Below are positions 43,334 to 56,600 of a DNA stretch of 64,000 bases, one piece after another. This DNA comes from Phlegmacium glaucopus (lineage: Eukaryota > Basidiomycota > Agaricomycetes > Agaricales > Cortinariaceae), in the NCBI GenBank assembly GCA_015039465.1, contig MU130695.1, forward strand, positions 420,394-484,393, read 5' to 3'. The notes beneath the pieces were generated by a model. The model did no database searches. It was not told where the DNA came from and saw only the letters and a list, made by a program, of their open reading frames with translations. Numbering within the stretch: position 1 is the stretch's first letter; every line of letters begins with the position of its first letter. A program made the position numbers and the translations under genes.

Positions 43334-46300
43334 ATGGTTAGGGTAAAACCGATTGCCGACGCCACCTCCCGGGTTGTGCCTAAACTCTCTCCAAGCTCTC
43401 TTCCAGAGTACTGACCTGTTGTCATCCTCTTCCTATAGGCTGTGCGTAAATTCTCTTCAATCTCGCCTTCTGAGTACTGACTTGCCGTCATCTTCATTTT
43501 ATAGGAAGTGCGTAAACTCTATCCAACCTCTCTTCCGGACTGACCCGCCATCATAATCATCCTATAGCGAGTGCGTAAATTCTCTTCAACCTCTCTTCCT
43601 AAGTACTGACTTGCTGTCATCTGCATCTTATAGGAAGTGCGTAAACTCTATCCAACCTCTCTTCCTGAGTACTGACTTGCTGTCATGTTCATCCTAAAGA
43701 TTGTGTGTAAATTCTCTTCAATCTCGCATCCTGAGTACTGACCTGCTGTCATGTTCGTCCTATAGCGAGTGCGTAAATTCTCTTCAATCTCGCCTGAGTA
43801 CTGACTTGCTGTCATCTTCATCTTATAGGAAGTGCGTAAACTCTATCTAACCTCTCTTCCTGAGTACTGACTTGCTGTCATGTTCGTCCTATAGCTTGTG
43901 CGTAAATTCTCTTCAATCTCGCCTTCTGAGTACTGACTTGCAGTCATCTTATAGGAGGTGCATAAACTCTATCTAACCTCTCTTCCTAAGTACTGACGTG
44001 CTGTCATCTTCATCTTATAGGAAGTGCGTAAACTCTATCCAACCTCTCTTCCTGAGTACTGACTTGCTGTCATGTTCATGCTATAGCTTGTGCGTAAATT
44101 CTCTTCAACCTCGCATCCTGAGTACTGACCCGCTGTCATGTTCGTCCTTTAGCTTGTGCGTAAATTCTCTTCAATCCCGCCTTCTGAGTACTGACTTGCT
44201 GTCGTCTTCATCTTATAGAACGTACGTAAACTCTATCCAACCTCTGTTCCAGACTGACGTGCCATCGTCGTCGTCCTATAGCGAGTGCGTAAATTCTCTT
44301 CAACCTCTCTTCCAGAGTACTGACCTGGCGTCATCTTCGTCCTATAGTTTGTGTGTAATTTCTTTTCAACCTCGCATCCAGAGTACTGACCTGCCATCAT
44401 CGGGGTCCTATAGCGAGTGCGTAATTTCTCTTCAACCTCTCTTCAGGAGTACTGACCTGGCGTCATCTTCGTCCTATAGCGAGTGCGTAATTTCTCTTCA
44501 ACCTGGCATCCCGAGTACTGACCTGCTGTCATGTTCGTCCTATAGCTTGTGCGTAAATTCTCTTCAATCTCGCCTTCTGAGTACTGACTTGCTGTCATCT
44601 TCATCTTATAGAACGTACGTAAACTCTATCCAACCTCTCTTCCAGACTGACGTGCCATCATCGTCGTCCTACAGCGAGTGTGTAATTTCTGTTCAAGCTC
44701 TCTTCCGGAGTACTGACCAGGCGTCATCTTTGTCCTATAGCGAGTGCGTAATTTCTCTTCAACGTCGCATCCTGAGTACTGACCTGCTGTCATGTTCGTC
44801 CTATAGGTTGTGTGTAAATTCTCTTCAATCTCGCCTTCTGAGTACTGACTTGCAGTCATCTTCATCTTATAGGACGTGCATAAACTCTATCTAACCTCTC
44901 TTCCTAAGTACTGACCTGCTGTCATGTTCATTCTATAGCTTGTGCGTAAATTCTCTTCAATGTCGCCTCCTGAGTACTGATTTGCAGTCATCTTCATCCT
45001 ATAGAGAGTGTGTACACTCTTTTCAACCTCACCTCCTGAGTACTGACCTGCTGTCATCTTCTTGCTATAGGCTGTGCATAAAATTTGTCAAACCCCGCCT
45101 CTTGAGCACTGAATTACCGTCATTTTGATCTGATAGGAAGTGCGTAAACTCTATCCAACCTCTCTTCCTGACTACTGCTGACTACTGACCTGCTGTCATG
45201 TTCGTCCTATAGCTTGTGCGTAAATTCTCTTTAATCTCGCCTTCTGAGTACTGACCTGCTGTCATCTTCATCTTATAGGAAGTGTGTAAATTCTATCCAA
45301 CCTCTCTTCCAGACTGACCTGCCATGATCATCGTCCTATAGCGAGTGCGTAAATTCTCTTCAACCTCGCCTCCTGAGTACTGATCTGCTGTCATGTTCAT
45401 CCTATAGCTTGTGCACAAATTCTCTTCAATATTGCCTCCCAAGTACTGACGTACTGTCATCTTCATCGTATAGGAAGTGCGTAAACTCTATCCAACCTGG
45501 GCCTGAGCACTGACGTGCTGTCATCTTCACCCTATAGGCTGTGCGTCAATTTTCTCCGACTTTGCATCCTGAGTACTGACTTGCTGTCATCTTCATCTTA
45601 TAGGAAGTGCATAAACTCTATCCAACCTCTCTTTGGGAGTACTGACCTGTTGTCATCTTTGTCCTATAGCTTGTGCATAAATTCTATTCAACCTCACCTC
45701 CTGAGTACTGACCTGCCATCTTCTTTGTCCTATAGGCTGTGCATAAACTCTTTCTAACCTCACCTCCTGAGTTCTCACTTGCTGTCATCGTCATCCTATA
45801 GGAAGTGCCTAACTTCTTTCCAACTTTGCTTTCTGGCTACTGACCTCCTGTTATCTTTGTCCTATAGAAAGTGTGTAAATTCTTCCCAACCTCACCCTCT
45901 GAGTACTGACCTCCCATCATTTTTGTCCTACAGAAAGTCTGTGGACTCTATCCAACCTCCTCTCCTGAGCACTGACCTCCATCCACTCCATTCTGTAGAA
46001 AGTGTGTAACTGTCTTTCAGCTCTTGTCTCCTTAAAAATGTTCATGCCTCTTTTTAATCAGAGAGTGTGTACTGTCTTTCCACATTTCTTTCCACATTTG
46101 TTGTCAAGCTTGAACCTGAATCATCTTTGTCCTGTAGGCTGTGGGTAAATTGCATCCTGAGTGCTGACCTGCTGTCATGTTTGTCCTATAGGTTGTGCAT
46201 AAATTCTCCAATCTCGCCTTCTGAGTACTGATTTGCTGTCATCTTCCTCTGATAGGAAGTGGGTAAACACTACCCAACCTCTCTTCCAGACTGACCTGCC

Positions 46301-49300
46301 ATCATCTTCATCCTATAGCAAGTGTGTAAATTCTCTTCAATCTCACCTTCTGAGTACTGACTTGCTGTCAACTTCATCTTATAGCAAGCACGTAAACTCT
46401 ATCCAAACTCTCTTCTGGACTGACCTGCCATCATCTTTGTCCTATAGCTTGTGCATAAATTCTCTTCAACCTCACCTCCTGAGTACTGACTTGCTGTCAA
46501 CTTCATCTTATAGGAAGTGCATAAACACTATTCAACCTCTCTTCCAGACTGACCTGCCATCATCTTCATCCTATAGCGAGTGCGTACAATCTCGCCTCCT
46601 GAGTACTGACTCGCTGTCATGTTTGTCCTATAGCGAGTGCGTAATCTTCAATCTCGCCCCCTGAGTACTGACTTGCTCTCATCTTCATCTTACAGGAAGT
46701 GCGTAAACACTATCCAACCTCTTTTCCAGAATGACCTGCCATCATCTTTGTCCTATAGCGAGTGCGTAAATTCTCTTCAGTCTCGCCTCCTGAGTACTGA
46801 CCTGCTGTCATCTCCTTCTTATAGGCTGTGCATAAATTCCCTTCAATCTCGCCTTCTGAGTACTGACTTGCTATCAACTTCATCTTATAGGAAGTGCGTA
46901 CACTCTATCCAACCTCTCTTTCGGACTGACCTGCCATCATCTTTGTCCTATGGCTTGTGCGTAAAGTCTCTTCAAACTCGCCTCCTGAGTACTGACCTAC
47001 TGTCATGTTCGTCCTATAGGACGTGCGTAAATTCTCTTCAATTTTGCCTCATGAGTACTGACTTGCTGTCATCCTCGTCCTACAGAGAGTGCGTACACTC
47101 TTTCCAACCTCGCCTCCTCAGTACTGACCTGCTGTCATCTTCCTATAGGCTGTGCGTAAATTTTCTCAAACCTTGCCTCCTGAGTACTGACTTGCTGTCA
47201 TTGTCATCCTGTAGAGAGTGCGTATACTCTTTCCAACCTCGCCTTCTGAGTATTGACCTGTTGTCTTCTTCCTATAGGCTGTGCGTAAATTTTCTCAAAC
47301 CTTACCTCCTGAGTATTGAATTTCCGTCATTTTCATCTGATAGGAAGTGCGTAAATTCTACTATCGAACCCCTCTTCCTGAGTACTGACCTGCCATCATC
47401 TTCGTCCTATAGCGAGTGCGTAAATTCTCTTCAATCTCGCCTTCTGAGTACTGACTTCCTGTCAACTTCATCTTATAGGAAGTGCGTAAACTCTATCTGA
47501 CCTCTCTTCCGGACTGACCTGCCATCATCTTCATCCTATAGCGAGTGCGTAAATACTCTTCAACCTCGCCTCCTGAGGCTTGACCTACTGTCATGTTCGT
47601 CCTATAGCTTGTGCGTAATTCTCTTCAAGCTCACCTCCTGAGTACTGACTTGCTGTCAACTTCATCTTATAGGAAGTGCGTAAACTCTATCCAACCTCTC
47701 TTCCTGAGCACTGACCTACTGTCATGTTCGTCCTATAGCTTGTGCGTAAATTCTCTTCAATCTCGCCTCCTGAGTACTGACTTGCTGTCAACTTCATCTT
47801 ATAGGAAGTGCGCAAACTCTATCCAACCTCTCTTCCGGACTGACCTGCCATCATCTTCGTCCTATAGCGAGTGCGTAAACTCTATCCAACCTCTCTTCCT
47901 GAGCACTGACCTACTGTCATGTTCGACCTATAGCTTGTGCGTAAATTCTCTTCAATCTCGCCTCCTGAGTACTGACTTGCTGTCAACTTCATCTTATAGG
48001 AAGTGCGTACACACCATCCAACCTCTCTTCCGGACTGACCTGCCATCATCTTGGTCCTATAGCTTGTGCGTAAATTCTCTTCAATCTCGCCTTCTGAGTA
48101 CTGACTTGCTGTCAACTTCATCTTATAGGAAGTGCGTAAACTCTATCCAACCTCTCTTCCGGACTGACCTGCCATCATCTTGGTCCTATAGCGAGTGCGT
48201 AAATTCTCCTCAACCTCACCTCCTTAGTACTGACCTGCTGTCATCTTCTTCCTATAGGCTGTGCGTAAATTTTCTCAAACCTTGCCTCCTGAGTACTGAC
48301 TTGCTGTCATCGTCGTCCTGTAGAGAGTGCGTACACTCTTTCCAACCTCGCCTTCTGAGTATTGACCTGTTGTCTTCTTCCTATAGGCTGTGCGTAAATT
48401 TTCTCAAACCTTACCTCCTGAGTATTGAATTTCCGTCATTTTCTTCTGATAGGAAGTGCGTAAATTCTACTATCGAACCCCTCTTCCTGAGTACTGACCT
48501 ACTGTCATGTTCGTCCTATAGCGAGTGCGTAAATTCTCTTCAATCTCGCCTCCTGAGTACTGACTTGCTGTCGTCTTCATCTTGTAGGAAGTGCATAAAC
48601 TCTATCTAACTCCCTACCGGCGTACTGACTTGTCGTCATCTTCATCCTATAGCTTGTGCGTAAATTCACTTCAACCTCAACCTCGCCTCCTGAGTACTGA
48701 CCTGCCATCTTCTTTTTCCTATAGGCTGTGCGTAAACTCTTTCCAATCTCACCTCCTGAGTTCTCACCTGCCGTCATCTTCGTCCTATAGGAAGTGCCTA
48801 CATTCTTTTCAACGTCGCTTTCTGGGTACTGACCTACTCTTATCTTCGTCCTATAGAAAGTGCGTAAATTCTTCCCAACCTCGCCCTCTGAGTAGTAAGT
48901 ACTGACCTCCCGTCATCTTCGTCCTATAGAAAGTCTGTGGACTCTATCCAACCTCCTCTCCTGAGCACTGACATCCATCAACTCCATTCTATAGAAAGTG
49001 TGTAATTGTCTTTCAGCCCCTTGTCTCTTTAAAAATGTTCATACGTCTTTCTTTTTATTCAGAGAGTGTGTACTGTCTTTCCACATTTGTTGTCAAACTT
49101 GAACCTGAAAATCTTTTCACTCTCCAGGAAGTACGTCATCTCACTTTTCAAGCAATGACAGTAGTATTGACTCCTATATTCCAGGAAGTGATTTCTCTTC
49201 TTGTCTCATTGGTAAGCACTTTCGAAGAAAAACTTGCTTTCAATATTAATCCATCGCCGCAGTACATGATTTAACGAGTTTACTATAGAATAGAAAGGCA

Positions 49301-50517
49301 GTCCTCCAACGAGTTCAGGAGTTACAGGAGGAACTCCAAAAGTTACAGTTACATAAGCAGGGGAAAGCAGGCACACAAAGGTATGAGCAACAACGCCTTC
49401 AGAAACAGCTCAAACCTGGCACTAGTGCAAGGCGTACAGAGCAATCCGCAAGGGTATTGATTGCTGGTGCTGAGTATGAACAGGTTATCTCTTGGGTAAG
49501 TAACTTCTCACGCTCCTTGACAATATTTTATCAATTACATTTGATGGTCACAGCGATGCACTGAACAGAGGAAAGGATCCTCTGTCTTTTATTCTAACGA
49601 ACGCAGTGACACACCCTATGTCATTTTCATATATGACACTTACCTAATTGCCGAGTATCGCCTGCTCTCATTCAAAGACACCAAGTTACCCTCTCAGGTA
49701 CTACATTAAATTCTTGCTCGTAGCTCATTGTTTAATGATTGTACCCTAAGGTGTTTCTGCGCCTATCTCAATCTATTCTATCAGCTCATAACGATGGAAT
49801 TATACTCGGACCACACCTCAATTTTGTTATTCTGTTCTTCTGTTGCTTATTTAACAAATCTCACTTTTCCCTTGGCAGGGAAACATAACTTGCGATGTGT
49901 CGAAAAGCAGTAATGGCCTCCCGTGTGTGACATTCAATAATCTCCCACCACCCATATCCCCAACTGGCCCGCCTCCACTTCCTCCGAAATGCGATGTTCC
50001 TGGTTTGAACACCGACTTGTCTGGAAGTACGAAGGAATCAGATATTTATACTGCATCGCTTGTGCTATTTCAAGTTTGTATTTATTCAATTCTCAATTGT
50101 TCCACTTTTGATGAATCCCATTCTAGCTTGTCGAACATGTAGAGAACATTGTTCATGTATCTAAGGAGAAGTCATCACGCAAGAGTGGCACCCATGAAAT
50201 CGAGTACAGCAATCTTGTATCCCCGAACGAAATACCATTCCCATCCGACAAACCTGAGATTCCCGATGTTATCAAGGAGAACAAGCCCCTTCTTCGCATT
50301 GTGAAAAAATGTTTGTCGCCTCGCCCTGCTCAGCGCCCGACTGCTGCAGCCTTATGCAAGATGCTCCGCGACTTGTGCAGGTCATCCATTATTCGTCTTG
50401 CTGGACGGGATATTTTGAAGTTGTGAGTAATTTTATGCACTCAGATATCGCGTCTGGTCACTGACATAGTCTATGATTTACAGAACTGTCTCAATGTTCA
50501 ATAGGGTGATGCCTTAA
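43334..50517 (+). CDS. Array-pseudokinase gene B
   Basis: Same plan as gene A with the longest array. Predicted ATG 43334-43336 followed by GTTAGG (a weaker donor), about 88 single-codon exons, then exons 49185-49211 (EVISLLVSL), 49289-49495 (coiled coil), 49554-49697, 49751-49825, 49879-50073, 50127-50422 and 50484-50517 (TAA). All kinase-part exons are open and differ from A mainly at third codon positions, for example CGC/CGT and GCC/GCA, which suggests the protein is under selection. HRD is again replaced by LGPHLNF; the helix F-like ESDIYTASLVLFQLVE and RPAQRPTAAALCKML are kept. Compared with A, the exon after the 144-nt exon starts GTG rather than ATG, so that ATG is not a start codon. 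Confidence 0.6.
43337..49184 (+). repeat. Array B: ~88 intron-like units with one-codon exons
   Basis: Longest array. Units alternate mainly GAA, CGA, CTT and GCT triplets; rarer ones are ATT, GAG, AAC, TTT, GTT, GAC, AGA, CAA and AAA. A complete copy of the array end (GAA, AAA, AAA, AAA, then AGA-GTGTGTACTG) appears internally at about 45780-46100, after which the array resumes, so two arrays seem to be fused. One unit near 46950 has lost its acceptor (CTATGG) and one near 46387 has a GC donor (CAA-GCACGT). Straight-through open frames of up to 332 codons are artefacts of the 3n unit length. Confidence 0.85.
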
Positions 50518-51289
50518 TAGCGTGCCTTTAAACAGCGTTTCTGTGCTGGGTCCATTTGGGGAGCGATCACTCGAGGTGAGCCTCAATGGGCGCAAAGGGC
50601 AGCTGGGTAGGTAATAAGATATGATTGGCACTGAGCCAGTGGAGTTGTGTATACGAATGTACTAGTAATGCCAAATATTTAGCTTCAGCGGACAGTGAAT
50701 TTGACACGAAAATAGCAATGGTCTCTTTGTTCATGTACAGCCGAAGGTAGCCGTCCAATGCACGTAAAAAACCATCGTTATCGACAATTGCTTTTCAGAG
50801 GTTGACATATATAAATCGATATCCATATAGACGTATAATGAGCTCCAAAATTGGAACTGCTCTTGATTGTAACTAAAAATTGCCCCCGAGTCTAGTCTCC
50901 TGTAGCCAGACTTCGATGTGACACTGATGATAAGTCGATCAGTACCCCGAGTCTATGGAAACCGTGCGCTTGTAACATTCAAGTTGAAGCCTCTAACGAG
51001 GCATTACTAGTAGTATGGCCATGGAAATAGCCCTCGGAAAGTTGTGTCAATTGTACAAGTTTTCTTAATCACCATTGATCAGGCCAATCAGGATGCGTCG
51101 GGCGCGTCGGTTTCGTCGAGTTTAACTCGGACGACCCTCATTGGATTATTGTGCTAAGATTTATTCGCTAGTGTTGATTCAATGTTGTTAGGAAGACTGT
51201 GTATTAGCTTTTCCGGCGCTGTCTCAGGCTGTGACCTCATTTCTATGCGCTCTGCATCTATTTTATCATCACATCGTTGAACTTCGATT
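50518..51289. other. Spacer after gene B
   Basis: First half is the family spacer (see 5072-5439). Second half (from about 51030) matches 35960-36209 and the right flank of the KDZ element, defining the boundary of the tandem unit. No gene. Confidence 0.5.
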
Positions 51290-52920
51290 CAGTTCGAGTT
51301 CGACTCGGGATCATTAGTGCTTGATAGTATCGTTCAATCAGATTCGACAATCCTGGCGTGTTTTTGAAGGTAACGTGCCGCATACATGCATCCTTGGTGA
51401 TGACGAAACAGATCCATCTCCCCAACCCATTCGAGTTCATTGACGACCAGGACTATCTTTTTAAAAGCGAAAAATTGAAAGGAAACGTACTGTTCTTCAA
51501 ATCGTAGTAGATAGGCTAGTGCTCTGGATTTCCAACCATGAGCAATCCTTATGATATCGTTTCCACCTTCCAGATCCGACTTGAGAGTCTCTTCGAGGTT
51601 GCATTGAACCTCTCGTTTCTGCCCGCAGTCGAAGTAGACGCTGATATTGATTCTGAATTCCACTCATTATGACGAGGAGCAGGAAGTGTCGGAAGTGGGA
51701 ACGAAACCCCAACTATATGCGGACATTACCAGTAGCTATAGATGGAGTACTCTCCCGCGTGGAGCGAGGTTGAAGAAGGGGCGTCTAGCGTGCGCGACGG
51801 TCCTAAGCAAAACAAAAGCATTGTTCGAATTCGTTTCTACCTTAGGAGTGAGAAATACGACACAAGAGGTCAAGTTGAGTCACAGATTGGTGTCGCACTG
51901 CGAATAAGATTTCTTTAAAATCGAAAAAACCGACAACTTACCCGCTTTCCTCTCTAATGGGACATGCTCTCTTTCTCTCTCTCTCTCTCTAACGTAGCAG
52001 CCCGATTGCTATCCCTGCGAACGTGTTCCTCCTCCAAAACCACGATGAACATTCGACCTAACCGCTCCCTGCAACCCGTCCAATATTATTGTAAGCCTCA
52101 GCGAAGACTCTGTATAGCTCATTATCGTCCTTGCGCCACGCAGGAGGGAAATACACTTCATTCATGAAAAATTCATCGACGAGTAACGGGATTTGGCCCT
52201 TGGTGAAATCGAACACCCTGACCTGGGTTGAAATTGATGAAAACTGAAACAGCACTAGTAACGTTTACACCCAGGACAGATGTCTCGAGCATCGTTTGGT
52301 GCAGCTGCGCGGGGTTGGCCCATCCGAGGAGACGAGCGAAATGGTGACCTCGATCTCGGAGAAAAGGATCGTCACGATTTTCATTGGACGTCAAGTGGGC
52401 TGGGCAGAATAGATTGATGAGCTGAGCTTTCAGATGGGATAGACGCGGGTCATGGAGAAGGAGCAGGTCCTGAACTCTCTTGGTGGAGTCGACTTCTGGA
52501 AAAACAGGGAGGGGCCGTCCTAGAATTCGATGGCGTCATCGTGATGGTTGTGGTAGTGGGAGATAGAGGGGTGTTGCCGACGGGCGCTGATTATTCTCAA
52601 GTGTCGATATTCTTTGGCCTGCAACATGTACCCGCTTCCATACTGAAGTAGACACTGGCAGTACCGATCCTCACGAACTCGATGTAGTTGCTATCGACTC
52701 GGAGTTGAACTTGGTTGAAATCGAATGCATGAATCTGCAACTGACAGTTATTAGAATTTGGAATATTCGGATTCATACACAAGACACTTACTCCTGGTGC
52801 ATTACTGTGGAAAGAAACAATAAGGTCTCGATAGAGAGCCTGAAATGGTCGTTGGAATCTTTCATACAAACCCGTTGAAAAGGCTGTACACATGATCGAT
52901 GTCAACGGATCATCGATCAT
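51290..52920 (-). CDS. Gene X copy C, most complete copy of the divergent partner
   Basis: Minus-strand multi-exon gene of unknown function. Visible blocks in order of transcription: MCTAFSTGLYERFQRPFQAL..VSFHSNAPG (about 52895-52796, ending at a GTAAGT donor), LQIHAFDFNQVQL..FVRIGTASVYF (52745-52640), a block with RDDPFLRDRGHHFARLLGW (about 52390-52290), GQIPLLVDEFFMNEVYFPPAW..DDNELYRVFAEAY (about 52215-52080), and FRINISVYFDCGQ..VQCNLEETLKSDLEGG (51663-51334). Between them I can place some but not all splice sites, so the full protein is not assembled. No domain recognised. It is transcribed away from the array gene from a shared upstream region. Confidence 0.5.
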
Positions 52921-53250
52921 CGATCATCTGGCAGTTGCAATTACTTTATAACATACAAGTACCATCGATCATCAATTATCTCTTCAAGGCTTCACGATTG
53001 ACCGTTAGGTTTTCTTTCTTCAATGGTCAGAGCACAACCTACTGACAAGCTCACTTCCTGCAAAATGATTTGTGAACATCCTCTAGGAAGTGCGCAAATC
53101 CTTTCCAACTTCGCCTCCTGAGCACGGACCGCTGTCATCATCTGAGCAACTGACCTGCCCCCATCTGTGTTCTATAGTGGGTGCGTAAATCCTCTTGAAC
53201 CTCGGCCCCTGAGTACTGACCTGCCAGTGCCGTCATTTTTGTATGACTTT
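52921..53250 (+). pseudogene. Truncated array start (second promoter plus two units)
   Basis: A promoter block with TTTATAA (52945), then TTCTTTCTTCA and ATG at 53033-53035, then only two array units (GAA-GTGCGC near 53090 and TGG-GTGCGT near 53177). The array stops at about 53235 and unrelated sequence follows to about 53400, where a second full promoter block begins for gene C. This is the stub of a deleted array gene. Confidence 0.6.
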
Positions 53251-53400
53251 ATTTCTCATCAGATGTTCCAGGTCATAGTGATTTATCTAGATTGAGGACC
53301 AGGACTCTGGTTTTGTTAGAGGCTCACGTACAAAACCCGGCATCAATACAGGGCTGATATGCTTCCTTCCTGAGTCGAGCGTCAGGTGTCCTTTGTTTGG
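53251..53400. other. Unexplained short segment between array stub and gene C promoter
   Basis: No repeat unit, splice signals or open frame of note. Possibly a footprint of an inserted or deleted element. Confidence 0.3.
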
Positions 53401-53633
53401 ACCTTATTTCAACGTTCAACGTTCAACACAACGTCAAAGGCTGTACAAATGTTCGATAATTGACAGGCTTGCGGCAGTTGCAATTACTTTATAACTTATA
53501 AGTGCCTCAAGTCGTCAACTTTATCTATTCTTGCTCTCACAAGATACCATTCCACCCATCGATCATCGATCATCTCTTCAAGCTTCACGATTGAGCACTT
53601 GAGCGCTATATTTTCTTCATTCAATGGTCCAGG

Positions 53634-56600
53634 TCATGGCATAACTTATTGCCAATTCACTTCCTGCAAACTGACCCATTGTGATCTTCTTCCTATAGCT
53701 TGTGCGTAAATTCTTTCCAACCTCGCCTCCTCAGCACTGACCTGCTGTCAATGCCTGTCATCTACGGCCTATAGTCTGTGGGTGAATTCTCTCGAACCTC
53801 GCCTCCTGAGTACTGACTTGCCGTAATCTTCATTCTGTAGTCTGTGCGTAAACTCTATCCAACCTCACCTCCTGAGTACTGACCTGCCGTCATCTTTGCC
53901 TTATAGCTCGTGCGTAATATCTCGAAGCTCGCCTCCAGAGTACTGACCTGCTGTCATTTTGGTCCTATAGCTTGTGCGTAAATTATCTCGAGCCTGGCCT
54001 CCTGAGTACTAACCTGCTGTCATCTTCATCCTATATAGGCTGTGGGTAAATTATCTCCAACCTTACCGCCTGAGTACTGATCTGCCGCCGTTTTTATCCT
54101 ATAGCTTGTGTGTAAAATATCTCGAACCTCGCCTCCTGAGCACTGACCTGCTGTCATCTTCTTCCTGTAGGCTGTGGGTAAAGTATCGCGAACCTCGCTT
54201 CCTGAGTACTGACCTGCTGTCATCTTCGTCCTGTAGTGGGTACGTAAATTCTCTCCAACCTCACCTCCTGAGTACTGACCTGCCATCATCTTCGTCCTAT
54301 AGGGAGTGCGTAAACTGTATCGAACCTCACCTCTTGAATACTGATCTGCCGCCATCTCTGTCCTATAGGAAGTGCGTAAACTCTATCCAACCTCGCTTCC
54401 TGAGCGCTGACCTGCTGTCATCTTTGTCGTATAGGCTGTGCGTAAACTCTTTCCAACTTCGCATCCGAAGCACTGACCTGCTCTCATCTGTGTCCTATAG
54501 GCCGTGGGTAAATTCTCTCAAACCTCCCCTCCTGAGGACTGACTTGCCGTCATCTTCATCCTATAGGAAGTGCGTGAACTCTATCCAACCTGCCCTTCTG
54601 AGTATTGACCTGCCGTCGTCCGTGTCCTGTAGTTGGTGTGTAAATTCTCGGCAACCTCGCCTCCTGCGTCCTGAATTGCCGTCATCGTCATCCTATAGAG
54701 AGTGTGTATACTATCTCCAACCTCGCTTCCTGGGGACTGACCTGTCGTCATCTTCGTCGTATAGAAAGTGCGTAAGCTCTTTCCAACCTCGCCTTCTGAG
54801 TACTGACCTCCCGTCATCTTCGTCGCATAGAAGGTACGTAAACACTATCCATCTTCTCTTCCTGAGTACTAAACTGTTGTCATCTTCGTCCTATAGTTGG
54901 TACGTAAATTCTCTCCAACCTCGCCTCCTAAGTACTGACTTGCCGCACCTCCATCCTATAGGAAGTGTGTAAACTCTACCCAGCATTGCTTCCTAAGTAC
55001 TGATCTGCTGTCATCCTTTGTCCTATAGCAAGTGCGTAAATTCTCTCCAACCACACCTCCTGAGTACTGACTTGCCGTCATCTCCATCCTATAGTCTGTG
55101 TGTAAACTCTTTCCAACCCCGCCTCCTGGGTACTGACCTGCCACCATTTTCATCGTATAGAGAGTGCGTAAACTCTTTCCAACCTCGCCTTCTGAGTACT
55201 GACCTCCCTTCATCTTTGTCCTGTAGAAGGTACGTAAGTTCTTTCCAACCTGGCTTCCTGGGTACTGACGTCCCGTCATCTTCTTCTGATGATCTTCATC
55301 CTATAGAGAGTGTGTAAATTCTTTCCAACCTTGATTCTTGAGCACCGACCTGCTGTCATCTTCATCCTATAGGCTGTGCGTAAATTCGTTGTAAATCTCG
55401 TTTCTTGAGTACCGACCTGCTGTCTTCTTCGTCCTATAGGACGTGCGCAAACTCTATCCAACCTCTCCTCCTGAGCACTGAGCTACTATCACCTTGGTTA
55501 TATAGAGAGTGCGTAAATTCTCTCCAACCTCTACTCCTGGGTACTGACTTGCCGTCATCTTTGTCCTGTAGGCTGTAAGTAACTCTTTCCAACCTCGCTT
55601 CCTGAGTACTGACCTGCCGTTATCTTTGTCCTATAGGAGGTGTGTAAAGTCTTTCCAACCTCGCTTCCTGAGTACTGACCTCCTGTCATCTTCGTCGTGT
55701 AGAGAGTGCATAAATTCTCTTGAAACTTGCCTCCTGAGTACTGATCTGCTGTCATCTTTGCCCTATAGTTGGTGCGTACATTAACTCCAACCCCGCCTCC
55801 TGAGTACCGACCTGCCGTCATCTTCGTCGTATAGGTTGTGCGTAAATTCCTTCCAACACTTCCTTAGTAATAACCTCCCATCATGATCTTTGTCTTCTAG
55901 AGAGTGCGTAAATTTTCGTGAACCTCACCTCCTGAGTACTGACCTGCCGTCATCGTCGTCCTATAGTCGGTGCATAAATTCTCCCCAAATTCACGTCCTG
56001 AGTACTGACCTCCCATCACCTTTGTCCTATAGTTGGTGCGTAAATTCTTTCCTACTTTGCCTCCTGAGTACTGACTTGTCGTCATCTTCATCCTATAGGC
56101 TGTGGGTAAATTCTCTCAAACCCCTCCTGTGTACTGACTTGCCGTCATCTTCATCCTATAGGCTGTGCGTAAACTCTATCCAACCTCTCTTCCTGAGTAC
56201 TGACCTGCTGTCGTCTTCGTCGTATAGGAAGTGCGTAAACTCTTTCTGATCTCACCTCCTGAATACTGACCTGCCATCACCTTTGTCACATAGGCGGTGT
56301 GTAAAGCCTTTCCAACTTCACCTCCTGAGTAGTGACTCGGGTCATCTTTGTCCCATAGGAAGTATGTAAATTCTTTCTAACGTCGCCTGCTGAGTTTTCA
56401 CCTGCTGTCATTTTCATTCTATAGGCTGTGTGTAAATCCTTTCCAACCTCGCTTCCTGAGTACTGACCTTTCGTCATCTTCATCCTATAGAGAGTGTGTA
56501 AATTGTTTCCAATTTTGCTTCCTGAGCACTGACCTGCCGTCATCTTCGTCCTATAGGCTGTGCGTACATTCTTTCCAATTTGGCTCCTGAGTACTGACCC

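Noticed and set aside
43998..44894. Long plus-strand open frames in the arrays (for example 298, 287, 332 and 288 codons) as repeat proteins
   Set aside because: They arise because units are 63 or 66 bp and lack stops in one register. Similar long frames exist on the minus strand, no start or flanking exon joins them, and the splice signals fit a different register that continues into the downstream exons.
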